Position numbers and translations under genes: made by a program
Shown: positions 1 through 5,089 of the stretch, piece after piece
Layout: each line of letters opens with the position of its first letter
Position numbering within the stretch: position 1 is the first letter of the stretch
Notes under the pieces: generated by a model
Told to the model about the DNA's origin: nothing
Database searches by the model: none
Seen by the model: the letters and a program-made list of their open reading frames with translations, nothing else
NCBI GenBank assembly: GCA_029779995.1
Contig: JAKOZM010000346.1
Coordinates: 1 to 9,807, forward strand
Direction: 5' to 3'
Length of the DNA: 9,807 nucleotides
Source: Actinomycetes bacterium
GTDB lineage: Bacteria; Actinomycetota; Actinomycetes; S36-B12; UBA10799

Positions 1-1
1 G

Positions 2-634
2 AAGATTCTGGAAGGTACGCAGGCGTCGGTGCCACCGCAGGGCGGGCGCAAGCACCCCCACCAGGAGTTCATCCAGATCGACACCACGAACGTGCTGTTC
101 ATCGTCGGCGGCGCTTTTGCCGGTCTGGACCGGATCATCGAGGCGCGGATCGGGAAGAAGTCGCTGGGCTTCACCGCCGAGATCGTCGAGGACACCAACC
201 CTGGTGACGTGTTCAGTCAGGTCCTCCCCGAGGACCTGCTGAAGTTCGGCATGATCCCCGAATTCGTCGGGCGGCTACCCGTTTTCACCTCGGTGACGCA
301 GTTGGACCGGGAAGCCCTCATCCAGGTGCTCACCGAACCGAAGAATGCCCTCACCAAGCAGTACCAGCGCCTGTTCGAACTCGACGGGGTCGAGTTGGAG
401 TTCGACGAGGGTGCGCTGGAGGCGATCGCGGATCAGGGTCTGCTGCGGGGAACCGGTGCCCGCGGGCTGCGGGCCATCCTCGAAGAGGTGCTGCTGAACG
501 TCATGTACGACGTGCCCAGCCGTGACGACATCGCCAAGGTGCAGATCACTCGTGAGGTCGTGGAGAACAATGTCAACCCGACGCTCATTCCACGTAAGCC
601 GGCCCGCCGGGAGCGTGGCGAGAAGTCTGCGTGA
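2..634 (+). CDS. clpX: ATP-dependent Clp protease ATP-binding subunit ClpX, C-terminal part (5' end outside window)
   Basis: ClpX is the AAA+ unfoldase that recognises tagged proteins and threads them into the ClpP peptidase in the cytoplasm. The reading frame is already open at base 2, so the GTG at 29 is an internal valine codon and not a start. About 210 of some 425 residues are present; the zinc-binding domain, Walker A and Walker B lie upstream. Visible landmarks in order: the RKH pore loop (GGRKHP, about nt 41-58), the sensor-1 stretch [11 protein letters not shown], the ClpP-docking loop with LGF at nt 164-172 (actinobacterial form of IGF), the arginine finger in IPEFVGRLP (Arg at nt 272-274), the [10 protein letters not shown] segment, and the sensor-2 Arg in GTGARGLR (nt 461-463). 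The tail VPRKP-like end ([15 protein letters not shown]) matches actinobacterial ClpX. The stop overlaps the next gene's GTG start by four bases (GTGA), so translation is probably coupled. No damage is seen. Confidence 0.97.
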   Translation, partial: KILEGTQASVPPQGGRKHPHQEFIQIDTTNVLFIVGGAFAGLDRIIEARIGKKSLGFTAEIVEDTNPGDVFSQVLPEDLLKFGMIPEFVGRLPVFTSVTQLDREALIQVLTEPKNALTKQYQRLFELDGVELEFDEGALEAIADQGLLRGTGARGLRAILEEVLLNVMYDVPSRDDIAKVQITREVVENNVNPTLIPRKPARRERGEKSA

Positions 635-981
635 CCATCGCGGTCATCTTCAGTAGTACGCGCTCACCTGGGTACGACCGGGAGTACGCCGCCATGGCGA
701 CTCGGATGGAGGAACTGGCAACCCAGCAGCCGGGCTACCTCGGCCTGGAGTCGGTGCGCGATGAGGATGGCCGGGGCATCACAGTCTCGTACTGGGAGTC
801 AGACGAGGATGCTCAAGCCTGGAAACAGGTCGCTGAACATCTCCGGGCACAGGATCTCGGTCGGCAGCGGTTCTACACCGACTACCGAGTCGTCGTGGCG
901 CAGGTGACGCGGGAGTACCGGTTCAGTAAGAGCAGTCCTTTGCGCCGCGCATCCACTGCAGACCGGTGTACACCTCCGTAG
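631..981 (+). CDS. ABM-like (antibiotic biosynthesis monooxygenase fold) small protein
   Basis: This 116-residue protein resembles the small stand-alone ABM-domain proteins (dimeric alpha/beta barrel). The signature is [24 protein letters not shown] at residues 34-57, followed by [27 protein letters not shown] at 61-87. The family includes quinol monooxygenases and heme-degrading enzymes, but most genomic copies have no assigned substrate and no catalytic residue can be named here. The GTG start overlaps the clpX stop as GTGA, which fixes the start and suggests coupled translation in one transcript. The conserved domain ends near EYRF (residue 98). The last 18 residues, rich in Ser, Arg and Pro, look like read-out into non-homologous sequence, and they overlap the 3' end of the opposing secreted-protein gene. 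The fold call is good; any enzymatic role is only inferred. Confidence 0.85.
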   Translation: MTIAVIFSSTRSPGYDREYAAMATRMEELATQQPGYLGLESVRDEDGRGITVSYWESDEDAQAWKQVAEHLRAQDLGRQRFYTDYRVVVAQVTREYRFSKSSPLRRASTADRCTPP

Positions 982-1723
982 GTGCATTCGTGTTCGGGTC
1001 CACACCCGAAGCCCAGTACTGGACCGTGCCTGCGCCGTTCGCGGCCACCCGCACGGTGTAGGTATGGGGGTAGCCGTATGCCTCGTCCCGGTAGGACACC
1101 GCCCAGGAGCCGTCCGCCTTCTGCTCGGCGCCCAGGATCTCGGTGATCGTCGCCTGCGAGCGAATGTCCGAACCGGAGGTGCTCGTCAGGCGGCAGTACC
1201 AGGTGGTGCCGTTCTCGAAGTAGCCGTACCGCTGCTCAACAGCGCAGTTCGGCCAGCCTGCCGGGCAGTCGGTCAACGTGGAGTTCGCGAAATACCCCTT
1301 GACCGCCTCCCACGCGGCGTTGCCGGTGGAGTCGGTACCAGGGGCGGTGAACAGCGGTGGTGTTCCCGGGTTGGTCGGCGTCGTCGGGTTCGTCGGCGTT
1401 CCCGCGTTGCCGGTCACCATGGCGCGAACCGTCCGTTGCTTCCCACCCACCGTGATCTTCACCTTCGCCCGCGTGCCGACGATCGAGGTCAGTTGCGCCG
1501 GCGTCAGCGGTTTCGTGCGCCACGTCTTGCCGTTGCGCTTGAGGGTGTAGGACGTGCCCCCGGCGATCAGGCGGGCCTTCGTGGGCTTCTTGCCGGTGAA
1601 GGTCACATCAACGCGTAATCCATCGCTGATGATGCTCGCCCGCGTTGCGGCGGCAGCGGGACCGACCAGAGCCCCCAATAGCAGCACCAACGTCGTCGCG
1701 CCCAGCAAGATCCTTTTACCCAT
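923..1723 (-). CDS. Secreted four-cysteine protein of unknown function
   Basis: A 266-residue exported protein that I do not recognise as a named family. It has a Sec signal peptide: basic MGKR, a hydrophobic run to about residue 20, then GPAAAAT with likely cleavage near residue 25/26. There is no lipobox cysteine. Residues 27-104 form a Lys/Thr-rich, probably beta-rich domain. Residues 108-123 are a Thr/Pro/Asn linker containing TPTNP twice. Residues about 130-266 form a C-terminal domain with four cysteines (153, 160, 177, 264) in DCPAGWPNC, WYCRL and the terminal KDCSY, suited to two disulfides outside the cell. Aromatic and Gly-rich stretches (YGYFENGTTWY, DEAYGYPHTYTV) suggest a compact beta fold. 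It lies 42 bp behind the tocopherol-cyclase-like gene but has its own likely leaderless promoter. The C-terminal coding end overlaps the convergent ABM gene. The signal peptide and the linker support this being a real gene. Confidence 0.85.
   Translation of the reverse strand: MGKRILLGATTLVLLLGALVGPAAAATRASIISDGLRVDVTFTGKKPTKARLIAGGTSYTLKRNGKTWRTKPLTPAQLTSIVGTRAKVKITVGGKQRTVRAMVTGNAGTPTNPTTPTNPGTPPLFTAPGTDSTGNAAWEAVKGYFANSTLTDCPAGWPNCAVEQRYGYFENGTTWYCRLTSTSGSDIRSQATITEILGAEQKADGSWAVSYRDEAYGYPHTYTVRVAANGAGTVQYWASGVDPNTNAPTEVYTGLQWMRGAKDCSY
993..1010 (+). terminator. Possible hairpin terminator after the clpX-ABM transcript
   Basis: TTCGGGT (993-999) and ACCCGAA (1004-1010) form a perfect 7-bp stem with a 4-base loop, starting 12 bases after the ABM stop codon. 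No T-run follows, so it is not a classic intrinsic terminator, although actinobacteria often use hairpins without U tracts. It lies inside the coding end of the opposing secreted-protein gene, so the structure could also be chance or serve both strands. Confidence 0.35.
1367..1399 (-). repeat. Two 15-bp units encoding the TPTNP linker
   Basis: Units at 1367-1381 and 1385-1399 are identical at 14 of 15 positions and are separated by three bases (CGT). On the minus strand each encodes TPTNP, giving the proline/threonine linker between the two domains of the secreted protein. Such short coding repeats can expand or contract by slippage, so linker length may vary between strains. Confidence 0.7.
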
Positions 1724-1729
1724 GAGGGC

Positions 1730-1735
1730 ACGATA
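1730..1735 (-). promoter_or_regulatory. Likely -10 element of the secreted-protein gene, leaderless start
   Basis: On the minus strand TATCGT (1735 down to 1730) is followed by exactly six bases and then the ATG at 1723. A TAnnnT hexamer at this spacing places the transcript start on the A of the ATG, the usual geometry of leaderless actinobacterial mRNAs. No Shine-Dalgarno sequence is visible. A -35 is not clear; TTCCGG at 1758-1753 has the right 17-base spacing but matches poorly. Confidence 0.55.
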
Positions 1736-1765
1736 ACGCTTCGGGGTTTAGACCGGAACCTCTCT

Positions 1766-2734
1766 TCAGGTGCCCATCCGGATCAAACGGTCCGTCTCGC
1801 CGTGTACCTCCACGCCGGCACTGGTGCCCAAGTCGTCCAGGATCACCCGTCCAGACCGGTCGGTGAGGCGCACATCGATCTGCGCCTGCAGTGTCTCCTC
1901 CACCCGCTTGTGCATCTCCGTGCGCACCGGAGCATGCAGGAAGGCGCCGTCGGGGCGAGTCGCGCGCAGTTCCAGCGTGCCTGCCCTGCCCGTGACCACC
2001 AGGTGGACGTGGGTGTCGTCGATGCGCAACTCGCGCACCTTGGCGCCGGTGTAGGAGGTGAACTTGTACAGGCCCCCGTTTGCCCGCAGCCCTAACAGAA
2101 GTCCCTGAAACTCCCCGCGCAGCCACGGGATGATCGCCACCGAGGCGATCAGGCTGATCTGCGGGTCGGTGAAGCTGTTCGAGTGCATCCAGACGTAGCC
2201 GCTGGGGAAGGCCTGCCCCCAGTCCTTCTCGATGTACCCGCGGCCGCCGTCGAAATCCAGCGTCCGGCCTTCGAACTCGAGCTGGCCGTGCAGCGTGTGG
2301 CCGAAGGAGACCACACCGTGGTAACACTCCATGAACGGCATCCAGGCGTACCAGCCCATTGCCCCGGGGGAGACGGGTGTGACGGGCCACGGGTCCAGGG
2401 GACCGAAGTCGACCTGACCCGTCAACTCGGGAAGGTCCAATCGCACGCCGCCGTTGGAGAAGCGATTGGGACCGACCTGCACCGCGAACGTCTCGCTGCG
2501 AGCGGTGAACTCGCTCTGCGGGTAGGGCATGTACCAACTGCGTCCCGTCGCACCATCGAGGACCTGCACGAAGGCCTCGTGCGGGCCGTCCGCCTCCTGC
2601 GCCAAGAAGACGCCAGGAATCAGGGCCAGTCGTGCCTCCTGGCGGGCGTCCACGAGCTTGACGTACCACCCTTCGAAGTACCTCGTGCGTTTCCCATGGC
2701 CGTGGTAGCCAGCAGGGGTCAAGACGTTTCGCAT
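1766..2734 (-). CDS. Tocopherol-cyclase-family protein
   Basis: A 322-residue protein of the tocopherol cyclase family, related in sequence to plant VTE1 but widespread in bacteria that make no tocopherol. Landmarks are YFEGWYVKL (residues 19-27), MGWYAWMPFMECYHGVVSF (126-144), GYIEKDWGQAFPSGYVWMHSN (166-186) and the C-terminal block APVRTEMHKRVEET followed by GTSAGVEVHG (268-312). The plant enzyme closes the chromanol ring of a prenylated quinol. Bacterial members have no agreed reaction, and I see no quinone-prenylation genes nearby, so a role with a quinone or other hydrophobic substrate is only inference. There is no signal peptide, so it is probably cytoplasmic. The ATG is preceded by a weak AGG about eight bases upstream. 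The gap to the upstream marR stop is 46 bp, so the two are likely co-transcribed. Length is normal and no key motif is broken. Confidence 0.88.
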   Translation of the reverse strand: MRNVLTPAGYHGHGKRTRYFEGWYVKLVDARQEARLALIPGVFLAQEADGPHEAFVQVLDGATGRSWYMPYPQSEFTARSETFAVQVGPNRFSNGGVRLDLPELTGQVDFGPLDPWPVTPVSPGAMGWYAWMPFMECYHGVVSFGHTLHGQLEFEGRTLDFDGGRGYIEKDWGQAFPSGYVWMHSNSFTDPQISLIASVAIIPWLRGEFQGLLLGLRANGGLYKFTSYTGAKVRELRIDDTHVHLVVTGRAGTLELRATRPDGAFLHAPVRTEMHKRVEETLQAQIDVRLTDRSGRVILDDLGTSAGVEVHGETDRLIRMGT

Positions 2735-2780
2735 GAAGCCAGCCTGCCAGGTCAGTTCAGCGGTGGCCGTCGAGGGCGAG

Positions 2781-3299
2781 TTACGCAGGTGTGGCGGGCC
2801 GCGAGTGGCGGACCAATTCGAGGCTCAACAGCAATACCCGCAGATCCTCGGCAAGGCGCTCCCGGCGCTCGGGGTCGATCCCGGAGAGCAGTTCGGCTTC
2901 CAGCTTCAGGTGTTGCGGTATGAGGGTGTTGATCGCTGCCAGCCCCTCATCGGTGAGCCCGACCCACCGGACCCGCCCGTCCGCCGAATCGTTGTGACGG
3001 CTCACCAGACCTAAGCGCACGAGGTGATCAACCCGGGGGGTGATACTTCCTGGCGTCAGACCCAGTTCGTCGGCCAACTGGCCGTGGGTGAGCCGGTGTG
3101 GCCAAGCGCCGCGACGCAGGGTCGCAAGCACCGGGAAGTCGGCCTGGGTGATCCCGGCGGCGCTGAAGACGCGCGTTTGCTCGGCCTCTACGATCGCGCG
3201 AATCCTGGCCATTCGGGCGATGACGGCTACCGGCGAGACGTCGAGTTCGGGCCACACCTTTTCCCACTGGGCCAGAACCCGCGAGATCGAATCGTCCAC
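2781..3299 (-). CDS. MarR-family transcriptional regulator
   Basis: A 172-residue dimeric winged-helix regulator. The N-terminal helix RVLAQWEKVWPELDVSPVAVIARMARI (residues 7-33) is typical of a common actinobacterial MarR subgroup. The winged helix spans about 69-116: LTHGQLADELGLTPGSITPRVDHLVRLGLVSR is the DNA-reading part, and DSADGRVRWVGLT is the wing with its conserved D-x-R. C-terminal helices (about 117-165) form the dimer interface. Such proteins usually repress their own gene and a divergent operon until a small phenolic, oxidant or drug-like ligand binds. The GTG start is fixed by an in-frame stop at 3311-3309 on the minus strand. It is divergent from the oxidoreductase gene and lies just ahead of the tocopherol-cyclase-like gene, so both are natural targets. 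The ligand cannot be predicted. Confidence 0.94.
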   Translation of the reverse strand: MDDSISRVLAQWEKVWPELDVSPVAVIARMARIRAIVEAEQTRVFSAAGITQADFPVLATLRRGAWPHRLTHGQLADELGLTPGSITPRVDHLVRLGLVSRHNDSADGRVRWVGLTDEGLAAINTLIPQHLKLEAELLSGIDPERRERLAEDLRVLLLSLELVRHSRPATPA

Positions 3300-3305
3300 G
3301 CCTCG

Positions 3306-3311
3306 AGACTA
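3306..3311 (-). promoter_or_regulatory. Likely -10 element of marR, leaderless GTG start
   Basis: On the minus strand TAGTCT (3311 to 3306) is followed by six bases (CGAGGC) and then GTG at 3299. GAGG lies too close to the GTG (one base) to act as a ribosome binding site, which favours a leaderless mRNA. A -35-like TTGATA (3336 to 3331) lies inside the neighbouring palindrome, with a 19-base spacer that is slightly long. Confidence 0.55.
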
Positions 3312-3322
3312 GTGGTAGAAAG

Positions 3323-3340
3323 TATTTTGATATCAAACTA
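3323..3340. promoter_or_regulatory. Palindromic operator, probable MarR binding site
   Basis: TTTGATATCAAA at 3326-3337 is a perfect 12-bp inverted repeat, and matching TA pairs at 3323-3324 and 3339-3340 extend it to 18 bp with one mismatched pair. AT-rich palindromes of this size are the usual binding sites of MarR dimers. It is the only strongly AT-rich stretch nearby. It sits between the divergent marR and oxidoreductase genes, covers the -35-like element of marR, and overlaps a possible plus-strand -10 (TATTTT, 3323-3328). Binding would therefore repress both directions. Confidence 0.7.
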
Positions 3341-3343
3341 TTC

Positions 3344-3348
3344 AGGAG
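3344..3348 (+). promoter_or_regulatory. Ribosome binding site deciding the oxidoreductase start
   Basis: AGGAG lies five bases ahead of the ATG at 3354. This is the only textbook Shine-Dalgarno sequence in the window. It selects the ATG at 3354 over the out-of-frame ATG at 3349 and over upstream in-frame codons back to 3024, which lie inside marR on the other strand. With the possible -10 at 3323-3328, the leader would be about 20 bases. Confidence 0.8.
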
Positions 3349-3353
3349 ATGAC

Positions 3354-3929
3354 ATGTACTCAGTCGCTGTCGTGGGCACTGGGCGGATCGGAATGGCACT
3401 GGCAACGGCATTCGCATCGGCGGGACTCGAGGTGGTCATCGGCAGTCGAACGCCGCAGGCAGTCGCTGCGGGCGCGCTACCGGTCGTCAGTCTGCCGCAG
3501 GCCCTGGACGTCGCCGATGCCGTCGTTCTCGCTGTCCCGGGGTCTGCTGTCGGTGCCTTGTTGGAGGAGTACCGACCTCGATTGCAGTCGGCAGCCGTCA
3601 TCGACGCGACCAATAGCGTCGGCTCTGGTCGCATGCATCATGCGGCGGATGCAGTCGGGCTGTCGTACTATCGGGCCTTCAACACCCTCGGCGTGGAGAA
3701 CTTCGAACAGCCAACGTTCGGCGAGGAACCTGCAGACCTGTTCTACAGCGGCCCGCCAACCCACAAGGACATGGTGGAGGCCTTGATCGCAGCCGTGGGT
3801 CTGCGCCCTGTGTATGTCGGCGACGGCCCCGCCAGTGCCGACCTGCTGGACGGGATCACTCGGCTGTGGTTCGCGCTGGTCCTGCAGCAGGGTCACGGCC
3901 GCCACCTGGCGCTGCGCATGCTCACATGA
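3354..3929 (+). CDS. NADPH-dependent F420 reductase-like Rossmann oxidoreductase
   Basis: A 191-residue protein of the 'NADP oxidoreductase, coenzyme F420-dependent' family. The Rossmann nucleotide loop VVGTGRIG is at residues 6-13. The second strand ends in IGSR (29-32), whose Ser-Arg pair is the kind that holds the 2'-phosphate of NADP in archaeal Fno. Further conserved stretches are AVVLAVPG (56-63), VIDATNSVG (82-90), YRAFNTLGVENFEQP (106-120), ADLFYSGP (127-134) and RLWFALVLQQGHGRHLALRML near the C-terminus. True Fno moves hydride between F420 and NADP. Many bacterial relatives are untested and may use other acceptors, so the substrate is uncertain. The start is set by AGGAG five bases upstream. 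The stop overlaps the ATG of the LtrA gene by four bases (ATGA), indicating a two-gene operon. It is probably controlled by the divergent MarR protein. Confidence 0.86.
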   Translation: MYSVAVVGTGRIGMALATAFASAGLEVVIGSRTPQAVAAGALPVVSLPQALDVADAVVLAVPGSAVGALLEEYRPRLQSAAVIDATNSVGSGRMHHAADAVGLSYYRAFNTLGVENFEQPTFGEEPADLFYSGPPTHKDMVEALIAAVGLRPVYVGDGPASADLLDGITRLWFALVLQQGHGRHLALRMLT

Positions 3930-5065
3930 GCACCACCCGCCTCGTGGTGGACCGGTCGAGCCATCGGGTCGCGCCTCTGGAACTGTTCTTCGATCTCGTG
4001 TTCGTCTATGGGATCAGCCAAGTGACCGCGTATCTGGCGTACGATCACTCGGCCGTGGGCTTCCTGCGAGGGCTGCTACTGGCCGGGCTGCTCTGGTGGG
4101 CATGGGTTGCCTACAGTTGGCTGGGGACCTCAGTGCGGGTGGGTAATGGCTGGGTGCAGACCTCGCTGTTCGTGGCGATGGCGGCTCTCATGGTGCTGGC
4201 CGTGCTGATGCCCGCATTCTTCGACGAACAGCGCGGCGCCTCGCTGGCCATGGTCGCCGCTGCGGCCTATGTGGTGGTGCGCCTCATGCATATCATCGTG
4301 TTCGCCATCGCCGGTCGGGACGACCCCGGCATCCGGCAGGCGGTGGCCCGGTTGGCGTGGACGGTCGTCTTGGCGGCCATCCTGCTCATCGTTGGGGCGT
4401 ACCTCGGAGGTGCTTGGCAGATGGGGATGGTCTGCGTCGCCCTGGGCATCGACCTCGTCGGCCCGTTCCTGGGTGGCGGTCGTGGCTGGCAACTGGCTCT
4501 GGGCCACTTCTCCGAAAGGCACTCGTTGATCGTGATCATCGCGCTGGGAGAGAGCATCGTGGCAATCGGGCTCGGAGCCGCTGACGTGCCGGCCGGACCG
4601 GCGCTGCTGGTGATGGTCGGCCTGGGGGTTGCCGTGGCGTGCGCCCTCTGGGTCAGCTATTTCGACGGGTCCGCCGAGGCCGTGGAGCACGCCATCGATG
4701 CCCGGACTGGTCTCGACCAGGTCACCACGGCCCGCGACGTCTACTCGTACCTGCACTTCCTGCTGGTCAGTGGCCTCATCCTCATCGCGCTGGCGATGAA
4801 GTCCGGGCTCAAGGGCACCCACGATGGGCTGAGTGCTCCGCTGGCCGGTTATGCAAGCGTTGCCCTAGGAGCGGGCCTGTTCCTGTTCCTCGGCGGACTG
4901 GGGTTGATCCGGCGGCGCGCGGGCACCGCGACCAACTTCCCAGAGATGCTGGTCGCGGTGATCGCTCTCGCGCTCATCCCGCTCGGACCGGTGATTCCGG
5001 CCATCATGAGTGTCGCTGTTGCCTGCGGGGTGGCGATCGGGTGGCGGACTGTCAGGAGAGCGTGA
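3926..5065 (+). CDS. LtrA-family (low temperature requirement A) membrane protein
   Basis: A 379-residue integral membrane protein. Family hallmarks are APLELFFDLVFVYGISQVT at residues 16-34, GHFSERHSLIVIIALGESIVAIG at 193-215 and DVYSYLHFLLVSGLILIALA at 271-290. Hydrophobic segments are spread over the whole length, roughly ten to twelve. The name comes from a Listeria monocytogenes gene needed for growth in the cold; the biochemical role of LtrA proteins is not known. The ATG at 3926 is chosen because it overlaps the upstream stop as ATGA and lies just before the conserved PLELFFDLVF. A longer frame back to 3866 would run into the preceding gene. No ribosome binding site is seen, which fits coupling to the oxidoreductase. 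The gene ends 19 bp from the convergent valS stop. Confidence 0.92.
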   Translation: MSTTRLVVDRSSHRVAPLELFFDLVFVYGISQVTAYLAYDHSAVGFLRGLLLAGLLWWAWVAYSWLGTSVRVGNGWVQTSLFVAMAALMVLAVLMPAFFDEQRGASLAMVAAAAYVVVRLMHIIVFAIAGRDDPGIRQAVARLAWTVVLAAILLIVGAYLGGAWQMGMVCVALGIDLVGPFLGGGRGWQLALGHFSERHSLIVIIALGESIVAIGLGAADVPAGPALLVMVGLGVAVACALWVSYFDGSAEAVEHAIDARTGLDQVTTARDVYSYLHFLLVSGLILIALAMKSGLKGTHDGLSAPLAGYASVALGAGLFLFLGGLGLIRRRAGTATNFPEMLVAVIALALIPLGPVIPAIMSVAVACGVAIGWRTVRRA

Positions 5066-5089
5066 ATGGGTCCCGGCTGGACTGTCAGG
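5046..5089. repeat. Direct 11-bp repeat at the LtrA-valS junction
   Basis: GGACTGTCAGG occurs at 5046-5056, in the last codons of the LtrA gene, and again at 5079-5089, across the valS stop codon. The copies are 33 bp apart. The 19-bp gap between the two genes shows only a weak 4-bp stem (GTCC/GGAC, 5070-5082) and no clear terminator. The repeat could mark a small duplication or a join point. Confidence 0.6.

Noticed and set aside
1064..1618. 184-residue plus-strand frame opposite the secreted protein
   Set aside because: The product is Arg/Val-rich and unstructured. The minus-strand gene has a signal peptide, linker and cysteine pattern that a shadow would not have.
1716..2669. 317-residue minus-strand frame overlapping the tocopherol-cyclase-like gene
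   Set aside because: It is an offset frame of the same region with an Arg/Gly/Pro-rich product. The 1766-2734 frame carries the family motifs.
3024..3353. 110-residue upstream extension of the oxidoreductase frame
   Set aside because: It lies antisense to marR and through the operator. The AGGAG site and the Rossmann N-terminus both fix the start at 3354.
3866..3925. Upstream extension of the LtrA frame
   Set aside because: It lies inside the oxidoreductase gene. The ATGA overlap at 3926 and the position of the PLELFFDLVF motif support the shorter form.
5066..5084. Bidirectional terminator between LtrA and valS
   Set aside because: The stem available (GTCC/GGAC) is only four pairs and no T-run is present on either side.
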